Origin: Pseudomonadota bacterium
GTDB taxonomy: Bacteria; Pseudomonadota; Gammaproteobacteria; Burkholderiales; Burkholderiaceae_C
Direction of reading: 5' to 3'
Length of the DNA: 26,460 nucleotides
NCBI GenBank assembly: GCA_023415035.1
Contig: JAEZLX010000118.1
Coordinates: 1 to 26,460, forward strand
Shown: piece by piece, positions 24,190-26,460 of the stretch
How positions within the stretch are numbered: the first letter of the stretch is position 1
How the letters are laid out: each line of letters begins with the position of its first letter
Notes under the pieces: generated by a model
Databases searched by the model: none
The model's input: the letters and a program-made list of their open reading frames with translations, nothing else
Told to the model about the DNA's origin: nothing
Position numbers and translations under genes: made by a program

Positions 24190-24195
24190 GTGCAC

Positions 24196-25584
24196 ATGCA
24201 AGCCTCTGAACCCCACCTGCAGCGCCGCGCCCGCCTCGCGGCCCAGCTCGGCCCCGGCGGCATCGCCATCGTGCCCACCGCCCCCGAACGCACGCGCAAC
24301 CGCGACAGCGACTACCTGTTCCGCGCCGACAGCTATTTCCTGTACCTGACCGGCTTCACCGAACCCAACGCCTGCCTGGTGATCACGGACGACGGGCGCA
24401 GCACGCTGTTCTGCCAGCCCAAGGACCTAGAGCGCGAGATCTGGGACGGCATCCGGCTCGGCCCCGCGGCCGCGCCGGCCGCGCTGGGGGTGGACGAGGC
24501 CTGGCCGATCGGCGAGCTCGACCAGCGCTTGCCGCGCCTGCTGGAAAACCGCAGCACCGTCTGGTATCCGTTCGCGACCCACCCCGGACTCGAAGGCCGC
24601 GTCGACGGCTGGCTGCAGAAGGTGCGCGCGCGCGTCCGCTTCGGCGCCCTGTGCCCCGAAAGCCAGCGCGACCTGTGCAGTCTGCTCGACGAGATGCGAC
24701 TCATCAAGGACGCGCACGAGATCGCCATCATGAAGCGCGCCGCGCAGATCAGCGCGCAGGCCCACATCCGCGCCATGCAGCGCAGCGCGCGCATGATCCT
24801 TGCGGGCGAGGAGGTGCGCGAGTACCACCTCGACGCCGAGCTGCTGCACGAGTTCCGCCAGCACGGCTCGCAATATCCGGCCTACGGCTCCATCGTCGCG
24901 GCCGGTGCCAACGCCTGCGTGCTGCACTACCGCGCCGACGCCGCCCCGGTGCGCGACGGCGAGCTGGTGCTGATCGACGCCGGCTGCGAGCTTGACGGCT
25001 ACGCCAGCGACATCACGCGCACCTTCCCGGCGGGCGGGCGCTTCACCGGTCCGCAGCGCGCGCTGTACGACCTGGTGCTGGCCAGCCAGGAAGCGGCCGT
25101 GGCCGCCACGCGCCCCGGTGCGCGCTTCAACGACCCTCATGAGGCCGCGGTGAACGTGCTCGCGCAGGGCATGCTCGACCTGGGCCTGCTGCGCAAGGAC
25201 GACGTGGGCACGCTGGACGACGTGATCGCCAACCGTTCGTACTTCCGCTTCTACATGCACCGCACCGGCCACTGGCTGGGCCTGGACGTGCACGACTGCG
25301 GCAGTTACGTCGAGTCCACCGAGCTCGGCCAGGCCAGCGAGCGGCGCGATCCGCTCAGCGGCGAGCTGATCAAGGACCGCCCCAGCCGCATCCTGCGCCC
25401 CGGCATGGTCACGACCATCGAGCCGGGCATTTACGTCCGCCCGGCAGATGACGTGCCCGAGATCTACTGGAACATCGGCATCCGCATCGAGGACGACGCG
25501 GTGGTCACCGAAGACGGCTGCGAGCTCATCACGCGCGGCGTGCCGGTGCTGGCCGACGAGATCGAGCGGCTGATGCGGGACTGA
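24196..25584 (+). CDS. pepP: Xaa-Pro aminopeptidase
   Basis: The 462-residue protein has the aminopeptidase P N-terminal domain (DYLFRADSYFLYLTGFTEPNA near residues 38-58) and the pita-bread metallopeptidase domain. The five metal ligands are visible: Asp in LIDAGCE, Asp in ASDITRTFP, His in HRTGHWLGLDVHD, Glu in TTIEPGIYV and Glu in GIRIEDDAV. It removes N-terminal residues that precede proline, using two Mn(II) ions, in the cytoplasm. The start was placed at ATG 24196; a GTG two codons earlier is also in frame. Divergent from the PhnD-like gene; pfkB follows after 22 bp on the same strand. Length and motifs are normal for PepP. Confidence 0.96.
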   Translation: MQASEPHLQRRARLAAQLGPGGIAIVPTAPERTRNRDSDYLFRADSYFLYLTGFTEPNACLVITDDGRSTLFCQPKDLEREIWDGIRLGPAAAPAALGVDEAWPIGELDQRLPRLLENRSTVWYPFATHPGLEGRVDGWLQKVRARVRFGALCPESQRDLCSLLDEMRLIKDAHEIAIMKRAAQISAQAHIRAMQRSARMILAGEEVREYHLDAELLHEFRQHGSQYPAYGSIVAAGANACVLHYRADAAPVRDGELVLIDAGCELDGYASDITRTFPAGGRFTGPQRALYDLVLASQEAAVAATRPGARFNDPHEAAVNVLAQGMLDLGLLRKDDVGTLDDVIANRSYFRFYMHRTGHWLGLDVHDCGSYVESTELGQASERRDPLSGELIKDRPSRILRPGMVTTIEPGIYVRPADDVPEIYWNIGIRIEDDAVVTEDGCELITRGVPVLADEIERLMRD

Positions 25585-25594
25585 CGCGCCGGAA

Positions 25595-25600
25595 CACAAT
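25595..25600 (+). promoter_or_regulatory. Possible -10 element (CACAAT) for leaderless pfkB mRNA
   Basis: CACAAT ends 6 nt before the pfkB ATG at 25607. It is the same hexamer and spacing seen at marR (1472-1484). No Shine-Dalgarno sequence lies in the 22-bp gap after pepP. Confidence 0.35.
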
Positions 25601-25606
25601 AGCCCC

Positions 25607-26460
25607 ATGAGCACCTCACCACCCGCCCCCTCCGTCCTGTGCCTGACCATGAACCCCTCGGTGGACCTGGCCACCGAGACCGAAGAAGTCGTGCCCACGC
25701 ACAAGCTGCGCTGCAGCGAGACGCTGCACGACGCAGGAGGCGGAGGCATCAACGTGGCGCGCGTGCTGACGCCGCTGGGCGGCCGCTGCACCTCTGTCTG
25801 TCCGGCCGGTGGCCCGTCAGGTCACTGGCTGCGCACGCGCATGGCACAGGAAGGACTCGCGGCAACCTACCTGCCCATCGAACAGGAGACCCGCGTCAGC
25901 TTCACCGTGCGCGAGCAGCACTCCGGCGCCGAGTACCGCTTCGTCATGCCCGGCCCGCACCTGAGCGCTGGCGAATGGCAGGCCGCCCTGCGGCATCTGG
26001 AGCAACGGGACGATTTTCCCGACCTGCTGGTGGCCAGCGGCAGCCTGCCGCCGGGCGTGCCCGACGACTTCTATGCGCGCCTGTCCCGCCTGTGCCGTGA
26101 AAGGGGCGGCCGGCTGGTGCTTGACACGTCCGGCCCCGCACTCTCCGCCGCGCTGGCAGAAGGCGTGTGGCTGTTCAAGCCCAACCTGAAGGAACTTTCC
26201 GGCCTGCTGGACCGGCGGCTCGAATCCGCCGAGCAGTGGCAGGCCGCCGCGCGCGAGGTGGTGGACCAGGGCCGGGCCGAGGTCGTGGCCCTCACGCTCG
26301 GCCACCTCGGCGCCGTGCTCGCCACGCGCGAAGCCATGTGGAGCGCGCCCGCGCTGGACATCGCCGTCGCCAGCACCGTGGGCGCGGGTGACAGCTTCGT
26401 CGGCGGTCTGGTCTGGGCGCTGCAACGCGGCCTGCCGCTGCCCACCGCCTTCACCTGGGG
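25607..26460 (+). CDS. pfkB: 6-phosphofructokinase, PfkB type (N-terminal part; runs off right edge)
   Basis: The first 284 codons are in the window. The protein matches the PfkB branch of the ribokinase fold: LTMNPSVDLATET at the N-terminus, KLRCSETLHDAGGGGINVAR (the substrate-binding glycine loop with the GGGGINVAR form found in E. coli PfkB), YRFVMPGPHLS, ASGSLPPGVP, FKPNLKELSGLL and STVGAGDSFVGG with the catalytic Asp. It phosphorylates fructose-6-phosphate with ATP. The GGGGINVAR and FVMPGP blocks favour PfkB over the related FruK or LacC. About 25 residues of C-terminus are missing beyond the right edge. It follows pepP by 22 bp and appears to have its own start signal. Assignment to 6-phosphofructokinase rests on motif recall, without alignment. 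Confidence 0.9.
   Translation, partial: MSTSPPAPSVLCLTMNPSVDLATETEEVVPTHKLRCSETLHDAGGGGINVARVLTPLGGRCTSVCPAGGPSGHWLRTRMAQEGLAATYLPIEQETRVSFTVREQHSGAEYRFVMPGPHLSAGEWQAALRHLEQRDDFPDLLVASGSLPPGVPDDFYARLSRLCRERGGRLVLDTSGPALSAALAEGVWLFKPNLKELSGLLDRRLESAEQWQAAAREVVDQGRAEVVALTLGHLGAVLATREAMWSAPALDIAVASTVGAGDSFVGGLVWALQRGLPLPTAFTW

Overview
The window is GC-rich, densely coded DNA with no transposase, tRNA, rRNA or CRISPR array. The gene set (orphan Bug/TctC-type solute-binding proteins, a TctD/TctE-like two-component pair, pfkB, a class VII P450, a topoisomerase III with a SWIB tail) suggests a betaproteobacterium of the order Burkholderiales, most likely Comamonadaceae. This assignment rests on gene content and style, not on a database match.

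Layout. (1) About 1-6480 is an accessory catabolic region, mostly on the minus strand. It holds the start of a molybdenum hydroxylase large subunit (runs off the left edge), a Bug solute-binding protein, a MarR regulator (plus strand) facing two perfect copies of a palindrome, a MocA/MobA-like nucleotidyltransferase, a phthalate-dioxygenase-type reductase, a Rieske oxygenase alpha subunit, a 74-residue recombinase-HTH-like protein, a two-domain VOC dioxygenase and a cupin. The promoter in front of the cupin carries an inverted repeat over its start site. (2) 6565-18747 looks like conserved housekeeping DNA: response regulator and sensor kinase; a GST gene behind topB; a divergent SET-domain methyltransferase, birA and SPOR-like operon; then gap and tkt, and a sugar-nucleotidyltransferase. 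(3) 18763-23170 is a second catabolic unit: a self-sufficient P450-reductase fusion, an IclR regulator and a second Bug protein. Identical half-sites (ATTTACGCAAA) lie in front of the P450 and between iclR and the Bug gene. (4) 23216-26460 holds a PhnD-like periplasmic binding protein, an Xaa-Pro aminopeptidase and the start of pfkB.

How the genes fit together. Regions 1 and 3 each pair a substrate-binding protein and a dedicated regulator with oxygenase chemistry driven by the same reductase architecture (FMN, NAD and plant-type 2Fe-2S domains), as a stand-alone protein in region 1 and as the C-terminal half of the P450 in region 3. Region 1 reads as uptake, hydroxylation (molybdenum and/or Rieske) and ring cleavage (VOC) of an aromatic or N-heteroaromatic acid; the substrate cannot be read from sequence.

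The most unusual locus is the divergent pair around 12.4 kb. A topoisomerase III carries a histone-H1-like lysine/alanine linker and a SWIB domain, both found on chromatin-type proteins. It shares a 96-bp intergenic region with a SET-domain lysine methyltransferase gene, and that region is mostly strictly alternating purine-pyrimidine DNA (Z-DNA-prone). A further pattern is that four plus-strand genes have a -10-like hexamer ending exactly 6 nt before the ATG, which suggests leaderless mRNAs.
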